Notes under the pieces: generated by a model
The model's input: only the letters and a program-made list of their open reading frames with translations
What the model was told of the DNA's origin: nothing
Database searches by the model: none
Translations under genes and position numbers: made by a program
Assembly (NCBI RefSeq): GCF_027563465.1
Contig: NZ_JAPFQA010000003.1
Span: 397,409 to 461,408, forward strand
Length of the DNA stretch: 64,000 nt
Origin: Mesorhizobium qingshengii
GTDB lineage: Bacteria > Pseudomonadota > Alphaproteobacteria > Rhizobiales > Rhizobiaceae
Direction: 5' to 3'
Shown here: piece by piece, positions 1-9,850 of the stretch
Layout of the letters: every line of letters begins with the position of its first letter
How positions within the stretch are numbered: the first letter of the stretch is position 1

Positions 1-662
1 CTCATCACGCAGGCGAGGATCGCGAGATAGAGGAAGTCGATGGCGCGCGGCATCGCCGGCACCGGCACGGCCAGAAGCAGCGGCAGCGTCATCAGCCCAC
101 CGAACAGGAAAGCGGCGCTGGTGAGTTCGAGCGAGCCGACCGCGCGCAGATGGCGGTTGGCATAGTTGCTGCCGAACGCGGCCGAGAAGGAGCTGAACAG
201 CGAGGCGGCGCAGCCGAATGCGAAGGACGGCGTGATCGGCACCGAAGGGAAGCCGACCAGAACGATGATGCCGGCGGCGCCGAGGAGCAGCCCGGCCAGC
301 CCGCGAACGGTGATGCGCTCGAGCCCCCACAACTGGCCGATGATCATCGAGAACAGCGGGATCGCGGCAACGAGGATGGCCGCCATCGCCGTGCCGATGC
401 GCGGCGTGGCATAGGACAGGCCGATCAGTTGTGCGGCGACGGTCGTCGCGCCGACCATCGTGAAACGCCGCCAGCCGGCGCTGAAATCGAGCCGGCGCCG
501 AGTCACCGCGGCCAACAGCAGAAGCGTGATGCCGGCGATCAGCGACCGCAAGGTGACCGCGCCGATCCAGCCAAACGCATGCACCACCTTGAGCAGCACC
601 AGGAACGACAGGCCCCAGGTGATGGCAAGGAAGACGTAGGAGGCGATGTCCCTGGGTTTCAT
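1..662 (-). CDS. EamA/DMT-family permease (3' end outside window)
   Basis: Reading the minus strand from an ATG at 662 gives 220 residues without a stop up to the window edge. The protein starts MKPRDIASYVFLAITWGLSF and is a run of hydrophobic helices split by short basic loops, as in the 10-helix drug/metabolite transporter superfamily, which has two EamA repeats of about 140 residues. Motifs typical of the first repeat are visible: an early TWG, an aromatic/Arg pair after helix 2, and a Gly-rich helix ending VLVGFP near residue 125. The second repeat is cut off. The substrate cannot be told. The gene lies 168 bases upstream of the end of uvrB on the same strand and is probably transcribed independently. 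It is not a small-multidrug-resistance protein, because the readable part alone exceeds 110 residues. Confidence 0.8.
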   Translation of the reverse strand, partial: MKPRDIASYVFLAITWGLSFLVLLKVVHAFGWIGAVTLRSLIAGITLLLLAAVTRRRLDFSAGWRRFTMVGATTVAAQLIGLSYATPRIGTAMAAILVAAIPLFSMIIGQLWGLERITVRGLAGLLLGAAGIIVLVGFPSVPITPSFAFGCAASLFSSFSAAFGSNYANRHLRAVGSLELTSAAFLFGGLMTLPLLLAVPVPAMPRAIDFLYLAILACVM

Positions 663-830
663 GAATGGGCGGCCGGCGGGTGGTTTGTTTCCGGAGCGGA
701 AGGGCAGGATGGCAAGGCCCGTATAGATTCCACCGGCGACTGGCAAGGACGGGTGCATAGTCCAGAAGCGAGTCGCCGGTGAAGTTGGCCGAAGAAGAGC
801 TTTTATGTTGGAGAGGGGGGCGAAGGATCG

Positions 831-3800
831 CTACCGTCCTGGCCTGCCCGTTTTCCCCGGCCGGCGCTTTTCGCGGCGGGCGTCGCCGGGATCCTCGTAG
901 GAGCCGATGCCGGCGCGCTGGCGGACGATGGGCTTGTTGGGATCGCCGTGTTGCTTCGCGCCCCCCTCTGTCCCGCCGGCCCCCACAAGGGGAGAGATCG
1001 GCTGGGGCTTGGCCGGCACTTTTCCCTCGACCGGTTTTTCCGTGCGCCGCACCGTCATCTCGTCCAGTGAGTTCTTCTTGAACAGCGGTTTGACCGGCTC
1101 TCCGGGAATGCCGAAGTCGGAGCCGTGCGCTTCCTCCGCAGACTGTTTCTTGAACAAAGAGCGTGACACCGCGCCGGCGGGTGTCGGCATGTCGGTGCCC
1201 GGGCCCATGGCGTCGAGCGATGGCTTGCGGAAGAGGGCGGATTTGACACGAACCTGCGCGCTATCCTTCGGCTTGCTGGCCGCCACGACAGGGATGTTTC
1301 CGTTGTCGTCGGCCGTGCGGTGGATGGCGCGGCCCTTGTTGTGCTTGCCCTTTTCCCGGCCCGAAACCGGGCTTTCCATGTCGGCGTATTTGGCCAGCGG
1401 GTCTTCGGAGATCGACAGCTCCATCTCGCGCAACCGCTTGATCTCGTCGCGGATGCGGGCGGCCTTCTCGAAATCGAGATTGGCGGCCGCGTCGCGCATC
1501 TGCTTGTCCATGGCGTCGAGATGGGCCTTGAGATTGTTGCCCATCATGGCGCCGGCGCTGTCGGTGAACTGCGAGATGTCGGCGCGGACGTGGTCCTTTT
1601 CGTAGACCGAGTCGAGAATGTCCGAGATGCGCGACTTGACCGATTCCGGCGTGATGCCGTTGGCCGCGTTCCACTCCATCTGCTTTTCGCGGCGGCGGCT
1701 GGTCTCGGCCATCGCCCGTTCCATCGAGCCGGTGACCTGGTCGGCATAGAGGATGACCTTGCCGTCGACGTTGCGGGCGGCGCGGCCGATGGTCTGGATC
1801 AGCGAGGTTTCCGAGCGCAGGAACCCTTCCTTGTCGGCGTCGAGAATGGCGACGAAGCCGCATTCGGGGATGTCGAGGCCTTCGCGCAAAAGGTTGATGC
1901 CGACCAGCACGTCGAAGGCGCCAAGGCGCAAATCGCGCAGGATCTCGATGCGCTCCAGCGTGTCGATGTCGGAGTGCATGTAGCGCACGCGCACGCCCTG
2001 TTCGTGCAGGTATTCGGTCAGGTCCTCGGCCATGCGCTTGGTCAGCACGGTCACCAGCGTGCGGTAGCCGGCCTTGGTGGTCTCGCGGATCTCGCCGACG
2101 ACATCGTCGACCTGGCTTTTCGCCGGGCGCACCTCGACCGGCGGGTCTATCAGGCCGGTCGGGCGGATCACCTGCTCGGCGAAGACGCCGCCGGCCTGCT
2201 CCATTTCCCAGCCGCCCGGCGTTGCCGAAACCGCGACGGAGAGCGGGCGCATGGCGTCCCATTCCTCGAAGCGCAGTGGCCGGTTGTCCATGCAGGACGG
2301 CAGGCGGAAGCCATATTCGGCCAGCGTCGCCTTGCGCCTGAAGTCGCCGCGATACATGCCGCCGATCTGCGGGACGGTGACGTGGCTTTCGTCGATGAAG
2401 ACCAGCGCGTTGTCGGGAATGTATTCGAACAGTGTCGGCGGCGGATCGCCGGGCTGGCGGCCGGTCAGGTAGCGCGAATAGTTCTCGATGCCGGCGCAGG
2501 AGCCGGTGGCTTCCAGCATCTCGAGGTCGAAACGGGTGCGCTGCTCCAGCCGCTGCGCTTCCAGCAGGCGGCCGGCGCGCTCAAGCTCGGCCAGCCGGTG
2601 CTTGAGCTCTTCCTTGATCGACTTGATGGCCTGGTTCAGGGTCGGGCGCGGCGTCACATAGTGCGAGTTGGCGTAGATCTTGACGCTTTTCAGCTCGCCT
2701 GTCTTCTGGCCGGTCAGCGGGTCGAACTCGGTGATCTGCTCGATCTCGTCGCCGAACATCGAGATGCGCCAGGCGCGATCTTCCAAGTGGGCGGGAAAGA
2801 TCTCGATCGTGTCGCCACGCACGCGGAACGAGCCGCGGACGAAGTTGATGTCCTGGCGCTTGTATTGCTGGGCAACGAGATCGGCGAGCAGGGCGCGCTG
2901 GTCGAGCCGGTCGCCGATCTGCATCTGGAAGGTCATCGCCGTATAGGTCTCGACCGAGCCGATACCGTAGATGCAGGACACCGAGGCGACGATGATGACG
3001 TCGTCGCGCTCGAGCAGCGAACGCGTCGCCGAATGGCGCATGCGGTCGATCTGCTCGTTGATCGAGGATTCCTTCTCGATGAAGGTGTCGGTGCGCGGGA
3101 CGTAGGCTTCCGGCTGGTAATAGTCGTAGTAGGAGACGAAATACTCGACGGCGTTTTCCGGGAAGAACTTCTTGAACTCGGAATAGAGTTGCGCGGCCAG
3201 CGTCTTGTTGGGCGCCAGGATCAAGGCCGGGCGCTGCGTCTCCTCGATCACCTTGGCCATGGTGAAGGTCTTGCCCGAGCCGGTGACGCCGAGCAGCACC
3301 TGGGTGCGGTCGTTGTTGTCGACGCCTTCGACAAGGTCCTTGATGGCGGTGGGCTGGTCGCCGGCCGGCTCGAAGTCCGACACCATCTTGATGGCGATGC
3401 CGCCTTCCGATTTTTCGGGCCGGGCAGGGCGGTGCGGCGTCCACAGCACGCCGTCCTTGTGCAGCGGATTGCCGGATTCGATCAGCGCCGACAGCGCGGC
3501 CACCGTGGCGGTGACGCTGCCGGAGGCCATGGTCTCGGCGTCTTCCAGCGAGATGTCGAGGCCGGCGACCGGATTGAGGCCGGCCGCTGTGCGCTCCCTG
3601 GCTGTCGCCGCGCCACCCATCGAGGTGCCGCGCGCGGTGCGGCCGGGCGAAGACGAGCGCTCGGGGATCTTTTTCGATGGCTTCGGCGATTTGCCGCCGT
3701 CACGCTTGCCGATCAGGCGTCCTTCCTTCTCGGCCTCCTGCTCGATCTGCTCGGCCCAATCGGCGATCGAACCGGTCAGCGGCGTGCCCGACAGCCCGGG

Positions 3801-3938
3801 CTGCGGCATTTCGGCGAAGCCGCCCCTGTGCAGCGGCTCCGACGCGTCGAGGAAATCAGTCAGCGGACTGCGCCGCTTCGGCGCGGCGCGGTCGTCATTC
3901 GCCGTCGGCGGCGTTCTTTTATCGGAGGATTTGGCCAT
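831..3938 (-). CDS. uvrB: Excinuclease ABC subunit UvrB with long N- and C-terminal extensions
   Basis: UvrB loads onto damaged DNA with UvrA and recruits UvrC in nucleotide excision repair. From the ATG at 3938 the protein has 1035 residues against about 670 in the family. The helicase core begins near residue 187 ([11 protein letters not shown]). Walker A GVTGSGKT is at about 217-224, the damage-probing beta-hairpin [12 protein letters not shown] at 270-281, the DESH box at about 516-519, the motif VI region QTIGRAARN near 716, and the UvrC-binding UVR helix pair at about 806-841. The first 185 residues and last 190 are low-complexity Lys/Pro/Ser-rich sequence. An in-frame TTG at 3965 is a less likely start. 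The C-terminal tail carries three copies of a short LF(K/R)K-x-S motif, described in the findings. Rhizobial UvrB proteins are known to be longer than the enterobacterial one. Confidence 0.97.
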   Translation of the reverse strand: MAKSSDKRTPPTANDDRAAPKRRSPLTDFLDASEPLHRGGFAEMPQPGLSGTPLTGSIADWAEQIEQEAEKEGRLIGKRDGGKSPKPSKKIPERSSSPGRTARGTSMGGAATARERTAAGLNPVAGLDISLEDAETMASGSVTATVAALSALIESGNPLHKDGVLWTPHRPARPEKSEGGIAIKMVSDFEPAGDQPTAIKDLVEGVDNNDRTQVLLGVTGSGKTFTMAKVIEETQRPALILAPNKTLAAQLYSEFKKFFPENAVEYFVSYYDYYQPEAYVPRTDTFIEKESSINEQIDRMRHSATRSLLERDDVIIVASVSCIYGIGSVETYTAMTFQMQIGDRLDQRALLADLVAQQYKRQDINFVRGSFRVRGDTIEIFPAHLEDRAWRISMFGDEIEQITEFDPLTGQKTGELKSVKIYANSHYVTPRPTLNQAIKSIKEELKHRLAELERAGRLLEAQRLEQRTRFDLEMLEATGSCAGIENYSRYLTGRQPGDPPPTLFEYIPDNALVFIDESHVTVPQIGGMYRGDFRRKATLAEYGFRLPSCMDNRPLRFEEWDAMRPLSVAVSATPGGWEMEQAGGVFAEQVIRPTGLIDPPVEVRPAKSQVDDVVGEIRETTKAGYRTLVTVLTKRMAEDLTEYLHEQGVRVRYMHSDIDTLERIEILRDLRLGAFDVLVGINLLREGLDIPECGFVAILDADKEGFLRSETSLIQTIGRAARNVDGKVILYADQVTGSMERAMAETSRRREKQMEWNAANGITPESVKSRISDILDSVYEKDHVRADISQFTDSAGAMMGNNLKAHLDAMDKQMRDAAANLDFEKAARIRDEIKRLREMELSISEDPLAKYADMESPVSGREKGKHNKGRAIHRTADDNGNIPVVAASKPKDSAQVRVKSALFRKPSLDAMGPGTDMPTPAGAVSRSLFKKQSAEEAHGSDFGIPGEPVKPLFKKNSLDEMTVRRTEKPVEGKVPAKPQPISPLVGAGGTEGGAKQHGDPNKPIVRQRAGIGSYEDPGDARREKRRPGKTGRPGR

Positions 3939-4070
3939 GTCCCGAATATGGGAGGTCTTGGCCAAAATGGAAAGAGTGGGATGGCGGGAGGCGCGCCGCC
4001 AGGCGCGGCTGCTGACAGAAGGCTGTCAGGAGCGTGCGGGACGGGGTCAGCGCGCCCGTCCCGTTACCGG

Positions 4071-5708
4071 TCAGGCGCCGCTTCCGTTTGATGCCACCCG
4101 CGTCGCCGATCCGTTCAGGCGCGGCACCACGACGAGGCGCGTGACCTTGCCCTTCTTGAAGGCGGCGAGGAAGCGGCCGTAGTCCCTGAACACGACGCAG
4201 CCATTCGATTCGGCGCGGCCGCCGCGCAGCATGTAGCTATGGGCGAGCAGGCCGTTGCGGCCATATTTGTTGCCGCCACTGACAGGCGTGAGACGAATGG
4301 CCTCAACGCCGTGGAAACGCGATTCGCGCAGCGACAGATTGTAGGTGTTGGGGGGTGTCGGCCCGCGATCCTTCCTATCGACATAGCGCGGCTGGTCGAC
4401 CATGGCACCATACCCCGAATGCGCTTCGAGCCGCTGGCCGTCCGGCAGGTAGACGGTTCCTGCACTGATATCGTAGACGGCAACGCCGCCGCCGGCTCCG
4501 GTCCTGGCGTTCGGCGCGCCGAACAGGTTCTTGAACGCCTGGCCGAGGCCGCCGGCGGGAACGTCGGGCTTGGCATAGGCCAGCACGTCGCCGCCATCGG
4601 CCGGCCGGCCTTGCCGGGCCGGCTGAGCTGGTCTGCCGGCCAGCTGAGCTGGCTTTGTCTGTGAGGCCGGCTTCTGTGGGGCCGGCTTCTGCTGCACGAT
4701 CTTGGGTGATTGAGCCGGCTTTTCCTGCTCCACCGACTTGGGTGGCTCCGGCGCGTCGAACTGCGGGCGGCGGGTCGGCAGCGGCACGTCGTCGGTCAGC
4801 GCGTCCGGCAAGGAGGCGGCATCGCCGGGCTGTTCCTGCCGGGTTTCGACAGGCGCGACCGCGACGTCGGCCGGGGATTCGGTCATCGGCAGCGGCGAGG
4901 CGAATGCCTCGTCCTCGACCGGCAGCGACTGGACGAGGGCCAGTGCCAGCTGCGCGTTATCAGGCGTCTCCGGCTGGGCAAAGCCCATCGGCTGTGGCGC
5001 GGTCTGCACGACGACCGAGCCGGTATCGACGCGGGCGAAGCGTTCCGCCGCCGGAGCCGGAATGTCATCCGACAGGCTGGCCACCACGCTGGCGGACGGC
5101 ACCAGCGACGCCTCGGCGACCTGCGGCGCGACGCTGGAAATCACGGGACGGGCGTTGGCCGCGACAGCAGGCTTTCCGGCATCGGCAAAGACGGCCGCAA
5201 GCCGGGTCGGCGACAGCGACGCTTCGATGCGTTCGAACCGCTCTTGCGATTTCGACTTTGCGACCGCCGGGACGACCGTCGGCTTCGCTTGCGCCACAAG
5301 GCGCCCGGATTTTTCAGCCAGGGGGCTCACCCCGGCCAGCCTGAAGCAGCTCGCGCCGCACTGCACGGCATGATCGTGCAGGGCCTGCGCGCCGCCATGG
5401 GCGTTGGCCAGAACGAACGGCGCCGAAGATGTGAGGAAATGCTGCTTCAGCGGATCGGCAAGGGCAAGCGAGCCCGGCATCGCCAGCGTCTGCGGCAGGC
5501 CTCCGGACGTCGCCGACAGCGAGGCGCCGACGGAACTCAGGCCGACCATGGTGCCGACCAGCCACAAACCAACCGCCGCGCTGACACCTGGCACAGCGAC
5601 CCAGCGGACGATCCGTTCAGGGTTGAAGGAGGAGGAACGCGGCGCGTCGCAGGCGGTCTCGCCGTCCCAACGCTCGTCCCCGACAATTTTTCTACTCAAG
5701 AACGCCAT
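4071..5708 (-). CDS. Membrane-anchored DUF2778/Tlde1-type protein (L,D-transpeptidase-like)
   Basis: The protein is about 545 residues from the ATG at 5708; a second in-frame ATG at 5768 would add 20 residues, and neither has a convincing ribosome site. A cytoplasmic stretch is followed by one hydrophobic segment (about residues 37-60) and then roughly 330 residues of Ala/Pro/Gln-rich linker, including a run of KPA/QKP motifs. The last 150 residues form the recognisable domain, with YNLSLRESRFHG, a His in LLAHSYMLRGG and the nucleophile motif SNGCVVF about 40 residues from the end. This matches DUF2778, now linked to Tlde1 enzymes that cut or exchange D-amino acids in peptidoglycan tetrapeptides. 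I infer a periplasmic, inner-membrane-tethered wall enzyme. No immunity gene or type VI genes lie nearby, so an endogenous wall role is likelier than an effector role. Confidence 0.8.
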   Translation of the reverse strand: MAFLSRKIVGDERWDGETACDAPRSSSFNPERIVRWVAVPGVSAAVGLWLVGTMVGLSSVGASLSATSGGLPQTLAMPGSLALADPLKQHFLTSSAPFVLANAHGGAQALHDHAVQCGASCFRLAGVSPLAEKSGRLVAQAKPTVVPAVAKSKSQERFERIEASLSPTRLAAVFADAGKPAVAANARPVISSVAPQVAEASLVPSASVVASLSDDIPAPAAERFARVDTGSVVVQTAPQPMGFAQPETPDNAQLALALVQSLPVEDEAFASPLPMTESPADVAVAPVETRQEQPGDAASLPDALTDDVPLPTRRPQFDAPEPPKSVEQEKPAQSPKIVQQKPAPQKPASQTKPAQLAGRPAQPARQGRPADGGDVLAYAKPDVPAGGLGQAFKNLFGAPNARTGAGGGVAVYDISAGTVYLPDGQRLEAHSGYGAMVDQPRYVDRKDRGPTPPNTYNLSLRESRFHGVEAIRLTPVSGGNKYGRNGLLAHSYMLRGGRAESNGCVVFRDYGRFLAAFKKGKVTRLVVVPRLNGSATRVASNGSGA

Positions 5709-6221
5709 GCGACCAATCTTGCTCCAACCGGCTCCCACGTCCGCGGCTGTGATAGCCGCGACGACCATTCTGTGAGTGATCCCAGGTGGTCCCCGACGCG
5801 TTTTCCGCGCCTGTCGTTAGTTGCCGATTGATTCAAAATATGGACAAAGTTGGTTAACCAATCCCTCTCAAAACCAACAAGGGACGCGGACTTTGTGCCG
5901 AAGAAGGCTTGTCCACGACCATGAACGCGGTATTGCAGCCCTTCCAATGCGTTTTTGCTGCCTGTTTTTGCCCTTCAAGTCAAGCAAAACAGCCCTTGCT
6001 AATTGACGCGGAAGCTCTTTCAGCGAGTCATTGTGGCAAAGGCGCACGCCGTTGCGTGTTGCCGGACAAGCCTCGGCACCGGCGAAACTGTTGCTCTCCT
6101 GCCACAATTTCTCCGTCCGGGCGGCAGCCCCTCGACGGCCATTGACTCGTTTTGGGAGGCCGTGCAATCGGGGTAAGTGCTTGGTTTTGGGTGGCAAAGG
6201 CCACTTTCGGAGGCTTTTTCC
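5709..6221. other. Intergenic region between divergent genes
   Basis: About 510 bases separate the divergently read DUF2778 gene and the PIMT-family gene, so promoters for both should lie here. The clearest element is the perfect 12-base palindrome TTGGTTAACCAA at 5850-5861, whose centre contains TTAACCA, resembling a CtrA half-site. A GATTC (CcrM-type methylation site) lies 17 bases before it at 5829-5833. I see no convincing open reading frame; the short ones have no ribosome site and odd composition. Assigning CtrA control is only a suggestion. Confidence 0.4.
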
Positions 6222-7091
6222 ATGAAGCGTCGGGACTTCTTGGCGCTGTCGGCGGGTGCGGCGGCGTTTTCCATTCTTCCAGGCGCCGTCAAGGCGAACG
6301 TGCCGGTGCCCTATGACCGGAACGCCGAGGTGCCGGTGAACGACAAGAAGGCGTTCACCGAGTGGATGGTGGCCAATCGCGGCGAGGATCCGAAGTTTCT
6401 CGCGGAGCGATTCGATCGCTTCCAGATCATGGTCTACAACAAGGATGTGCTGGACGACCGCAACAAGCGCGCCTTCCTGCTGACACCGCGCGAAGAGTTC
6501 GTGCTGCCGCAGAATCTGGGGCGCGCCTATGATCACGCGTTCCTCGACATCGGCTATGGCGTGACGATATCCGGTCCGCACCTGGTCGGACGCATGACGA
6601 CGGCCATCGACGTGCAGCTTGGCGAAGCCGTGCTCGAGATCGGCACCGGCTCCGGCTACCAGTCGGCCTACCTGGCCAATCTCACCGACAAGGTGCACAC
6701 GATCGAGATCATCAATCCGCTGGCGCAGCGCACCCGCCGCACCTATGACGCGCTGATCGAGCGCGGCTACAGCGAGTTCGGCTCGGTCACCAGCCGCAAT
6801 GCCGACGGCTACTATGGCTGGGAAAGCGTCGGTCCATTCGACAAGATCATCGTCACCTGCGGCATCGACCACATCCCGCCGTCGCTGTTGCAGCAGCTCA
6901 AGCCCAATGGCGTCATGGTCATTCCGGTCGGGCCGCCGGGCGCACAGCACGTGCTCAAGGTGATCAAGCAGCAACTCGCCGACGGCACGTTCAACATCGT
7001 CCGCTCGGACATCTACAACGGCAAGGTGGTGCCTTTCGTGCCCTTCACCAAGCTGGAAGGCGACCAGATCGTCGGCACGCACAACGGTTGA
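6222..7091 (+). CDS. PIMT-family protein-L-isoaspartate O-methyltransferase with a Tat signal
   Basis: The 289-residue protein starts at an ATG seven bases behind GGAGG. The family repairs isoaspartyl residues with S-adenosylmethionine. The family signature TISGP lies at about 115-119, the SAM-binding motif EIGTGSGYQ at about 139-147, and a later strand reads DKIIVTCGIDHIP. What is odd is the N-terminus: KRRDFLALSAG followed by a hydrophobic stretch ending in AVKA near residue 25, a clear twin-arginine export signal. Ordinary Pcm proteins are about 210-220 residues and cytoplasmic. The extra length is the signal plus a roughly 60-residue helical lead-in. The gene is 53 bases before a membrane protein that also carries a SAM-type Rossmann fold, so they are probably co-transcribed. 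Actual activity outside the cytoplasm is uncertain, since SAM supply there is unclear. Confidence 0.82.
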   Translation: MKRRDFLALSAGAAAFSILPGAVKANVPVPYDRNAEVPVNDKKAFTEWMVANRGEDPKFLAERFDRFQIMVYNKDVLDDRNKRAFLLTPREEFVLPQNLGRAYDHAFLDIGYGVTISGPHLVGRMTTAIDVQLGEAVLEIGTGSGYQSAYLANLTDKVHTIEIINPLAQRTRRTYDALIERGYSEFGSVTSRNADGYYGWESVGPFDKIIVTCGIDHIPPSLLQQLKPNGVMVIPVGPPGAQHVLKVIKQQLADGTFNIVRSDIYNGKVVPFVPFTKLEGDQIVGTHNG

Positions 7092-7144
7092 GTTGCCCGC
7101 CGGTCCAAGCCTGCCGAGCTAAACCGCCGCATCAAGGGGCCTGA

Positions 7145-9850
7145 ATGACGGCTGTCGTATCGACCTCTCGACCAAGCATCGCCTCGCTGGAGGCGCCGCG
7201 GCTCGCGCACTACTTCGCGGTCGGGCTGATAGCCGGCGCCATCATCGCGCTGCAGATATCGGTCATGCGGGTGTTCGCCGTCGGCAGCTGGTCGCATTTC
7301 GGCTCGCTGGTGGTGAGCCTCGCCATGCTCGGCTTCTCGCTGTCCAGCGTCGTCATCTTCGCCGGCAAGGACTGGTTCGACCGGCACTGGCAAGGGGCGG
7401 CCACATCGGCCCTGCTGCTGATCGGCCCGCTTGCCGTCGCTTCCAACCTCGTTGCCCAGACGGTGCCGTTCAACGCCATCTTCCTGGTCTCCGACCCCGA
7501 GCAGAAATGGCGGCTGCTGGCCAATTTCCTGCTCTACCTCCTGCCGTTCCTGGCGGGTGCGTTCTTCCTCGGCATCGTCTTCCTGAAAAGCCGCACCGCC
7601 TTCGGCCGTGTCTATTTCGCCGATCTCACCGGCTCGGGGCTCGCCGGCCTCGCCGTGCTGGTGTCGATGTATCTGTTCGCGCCGGAGACCATCATCGTCG
7701 TACCGCTGCTTTTGTGGGCGGCCGGCTCGATCCTGTGGTTCCTCGCTTTCGGCGCCTGGAAGAGTGTCGTCGCCGGCGTGGTCGTGGCGGCGCTGTCGAT
7801 CGCCGGTTACCTCATGCTGCCTGACCTGCTCGGCATCCCCGACATCGCGGTGTCGCAGTACAAGGGCGTCGCCTATGCGCGCAATTTCCCCGACGGCAAG
7901 CGCATCTACCGCAACGTCGCTCCGTTCGGCGACCTGCAGGTCTATGCCAGTTCCTACATGCATTTCGCGCCCGGCCTGAGCGACAATGCCGCCTTCGGCA
8001 TGCCCGAAGTTCCGGCCAACACCTATGTCGGCATGTATCGCGACGGCGACGGGCCGGAAGGCATCATGCGCAACCTGGCGCCAGCCGAGCAGGTCTATTT
8101 CCGCTATCTGCCGATGCACTACCCCTATGTCATCAAGGAGAAGCCCAAGACCTTCGTCGTGCAGTTCGGCGGCGGCATCTCCACGCAGGCCGCGCTCAAT
8201 GCCGGCTCGACCTCGGTCACTGTCGCCGAGAGCAACCCGATGACATTGCGGGCGTTCCGCGACCCGGTCCTGAAGGACGTTACCGGCGATATCCTGGCCG
8301 AACCGCGGCTCAAGGTGATCGATTATGACGGACGCCTGTTCCTCGCCAACACGACAGAGCGCTACGACGTCATCGATCTCAGCCTTGCCGACAGCGTTGG
8401 CCTGTCCAATCCGGGCGGCTTCGCGATCTCGGAGAAATACGCCTACACGCACCAGGCGATGCTGAGCTACATGCGCGCGCTCGCCGATGGCGGCGTGCTG
8501 TCGGTGACCTTGTGGAACAAGGAAGAGCCGCCGAAATCGGTGCTGAAGCTCTATTCGACCATCGCCGAGGCGGCCGGTACCTTCGACCGCCAAGGCGCGG
8601 CCAACGACATCTTCGCCGTGTCGAGCTATCTGTCGACGACGACGGTGCTGTTCAAGCGCGGCGGCTTCACCGAGGCGGAAATCAAGACCTTGCGCGACTA
8701 CACCAAGTCGATGTCGTGGGAGGAAGTCTACTATCCCGGCATGGCCTATGACGGCTCGACGGCGCAAAAGGTCCTCGACGATTATCGCGCCTCGATCTTC
8801 GGCAGCGGGGAGGATGCGACGCTCACCCAGCCCGCCGCCGATGCGACCGCGCCAGCAGGCGCTTCCGCGCCTGGGAATCCCGACTGCGACCCGACGGCGC
8901 CGGCCGACCCAACGCTCGAAGCCTGCGCCAACGCTGGCGGCTCTGCCGGGCCCGACGTGCTGCCGGCCACCGCGCTGCAGCGCATGGCCTGGCACGCGCT
9001 TTTGACCGGCGGCTGGGAAAAGCTCGCCAGCGACTATGTCTTCGACGCGCGGGCGCTGAGCAACGACCAGCCCTATTTCGCCGCCTATGTGAAGGTCGCC
9101 GACCTGCCGAGGACGCTGGACAGGCTCGACCTGTTCCAGGACGACTGGGGCTATCTGCTGATCTGGGCGACGCTCGGCATTGCCTGCATCACGGCGGCGT
9201 CGCTGGTGCTGCTGCCGGTCATATTCGGCTGGCGCATCGTCTTCTCACGCTCGCGCGGCAAGCTCGGCACCATCCTCTATTTCGCCTGTCTCGGCCTTGG
9301 CTACATTATGGTCGAGGTCGGGCTGATCAGCCGTTTCACCGTGGCGCTCGCCAATCCGACCGTGTCGGCCTCGGTGCTGATCTCGTCGATGCTGGTGTTT
9401 TCCGGTCTTGGCAGCCTGTTCGCCGAGCGCATCTTCGACCGCGCCAGAACGCTTCTGCCTGTCTTGTTGCTGGCGATCTGCGTGCTGCTGCTGGCCTACG
9501 GCTTCTATCTGTCGCCGGTGCTCGACTGGATCGGCGCCTATCCCTACACCGTGCGGCTGCTGCTCTGCTTCCTGCTGGTGTCGCCGCCGGCCTTCCTGAT
9601 GGGCATGCCGATGGCCACCGCCATGACCTGGCTGGCGCGGCTCGGCAAGGAGCACCTGTTCGTCTGGGCCTGGGGCATCAATGGCTGCTTTTCGGTGATC
9701 GGCTCGGCGGCGGTGCCGATCGTCGCCACCAGTTTTGGCCTCAGCGCCGTGCTGCAATGGGCGGCGATCGCCTATCTCATCGCCATCCCGGCTTTCTTCG
9801 CGGTGCTGCTGCCATCGAAGATGCCGTCCATCCGATTGGTGACGGCCTGA
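7145..9850 (+). CDS. Polytopic membrane protein with internal spermidine-synthase-like domain
   Basis: The 901-residue protein starts six bases after AAGGGG. It has about six hydrophobic helices up to residue 230, a soluble central part, and about seven helices from 665 to 895. The central part carries SAM/dcSAM-fold landmarks in spermidine-synthase order: FGGGIS near 341-346, the acidic strand end VAESNP near 360, VIDYDGRLFL near 391-400, and YDVIDLS near 407-413, where classical synthases have the catalytic Asp of a DSTDP motif. That Asp is not clearly kept, so polyamine synthesis is doubtful. A loop near 575-600 contains two Cys. Fused membrane/spermidine-synthase-like proteins of this type are found in many bacteria but remain functionally unclear. 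The stop codon overlaps the next start by one base. Confidence 0.75.
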   Translation: MTAVVSTSRPSIASLEAPRLAHYFAVGLIAGAIIALQISVMRVFAVGSWSHFGSLVVSLAMLGFSLSSVVIFAGKDWFDRHWQGAATSALLLIGPLAVASNLVAQTVPFNAIFLVSDPEQKWRLLANFLLYLLPFLAGAFFLGIVFLKSRTAFGRVYFADLTGSGLAGLAVLVSMYLFAPETIIVVPLLLWAAGSILWFLAFGAWKSVVAGVVVAALSIAGYLMLPDLLGIPDIAVSQYKGVAYARNFPDGKRIYRNVAPFGDLQVYASSYMHFAPGLSDNAAFGMPEVPANTYVGMYRDGDGPEGIMRNLAPAEQVYFRYLPMHYPYVIKEKPKTFVVQFGGGISTQAALNAGSTSVTVAESNPMTLRAFRDPVLKDVTGDILAEPRLKVIDYDGRLFLANTTERYDVIDLSLADSVGLSNPGGFAISEKYAYTHQAMLSYMRALADGGVLSVTLWNKEEPPKSVLKLYSTIAEAAGTFDRQGAANDIFAVSSYLSTTTVLFKRGGFTEAEIKTLRDYTKSMSWEEVYYPGMAYDGSTAQKVLDDYRASIFGSGEDATLTQPAADATAPAGASAPGNPDCDPTAPADPTLEACANAGGSAGPDVLPATALQRMAWHALLTGGWEKLASDYVFDARALSNDQPYFAAYVKVADLPRTLDRLDLFQDDWGYLLIWATLGIACITAASLVLLPVIFGWRIVFSRSRGKLGTILYFACLGLGYIMVEVGLISRFTVALANPTVSASVLISSMLVFSGLGSLFAERIFDRARTLLPVLLLAICVLLLAYGFYLSPVLDWIGAYPYTVRLLLCFLLVSPPAFLMGMPMATAMTWLARLGKEHLFVWAWGINGCFSVIGSAAVPIVATSFGLSAVLQWAAIAYLIAIPAFFAVLLPSKMPSIRLVTA

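Noticed and set aside
1320..4091. Open frame of 923 codons on the plus strand
   Set aside because: It lies entirely opposite uvrB, has no ribosome site, and its composition (Leu/Asp/Gly/Arg-rich without motifs) is that of an antisense shadow at high G+C.
4071..5708. Type VI effector reading of the DUF2778 protein
   Set aside because: Tlde1 effectors are short and paired with immunity genes; this protein is long, membrane-anchored and has no such partner nearby.
7013..8995. Open frame of 660 codons on the minus strand
   Set aside because: Antisense to the membrane protein with the spermidine-synthase-like domain; His/Arg/Gly-rich shadow composition.
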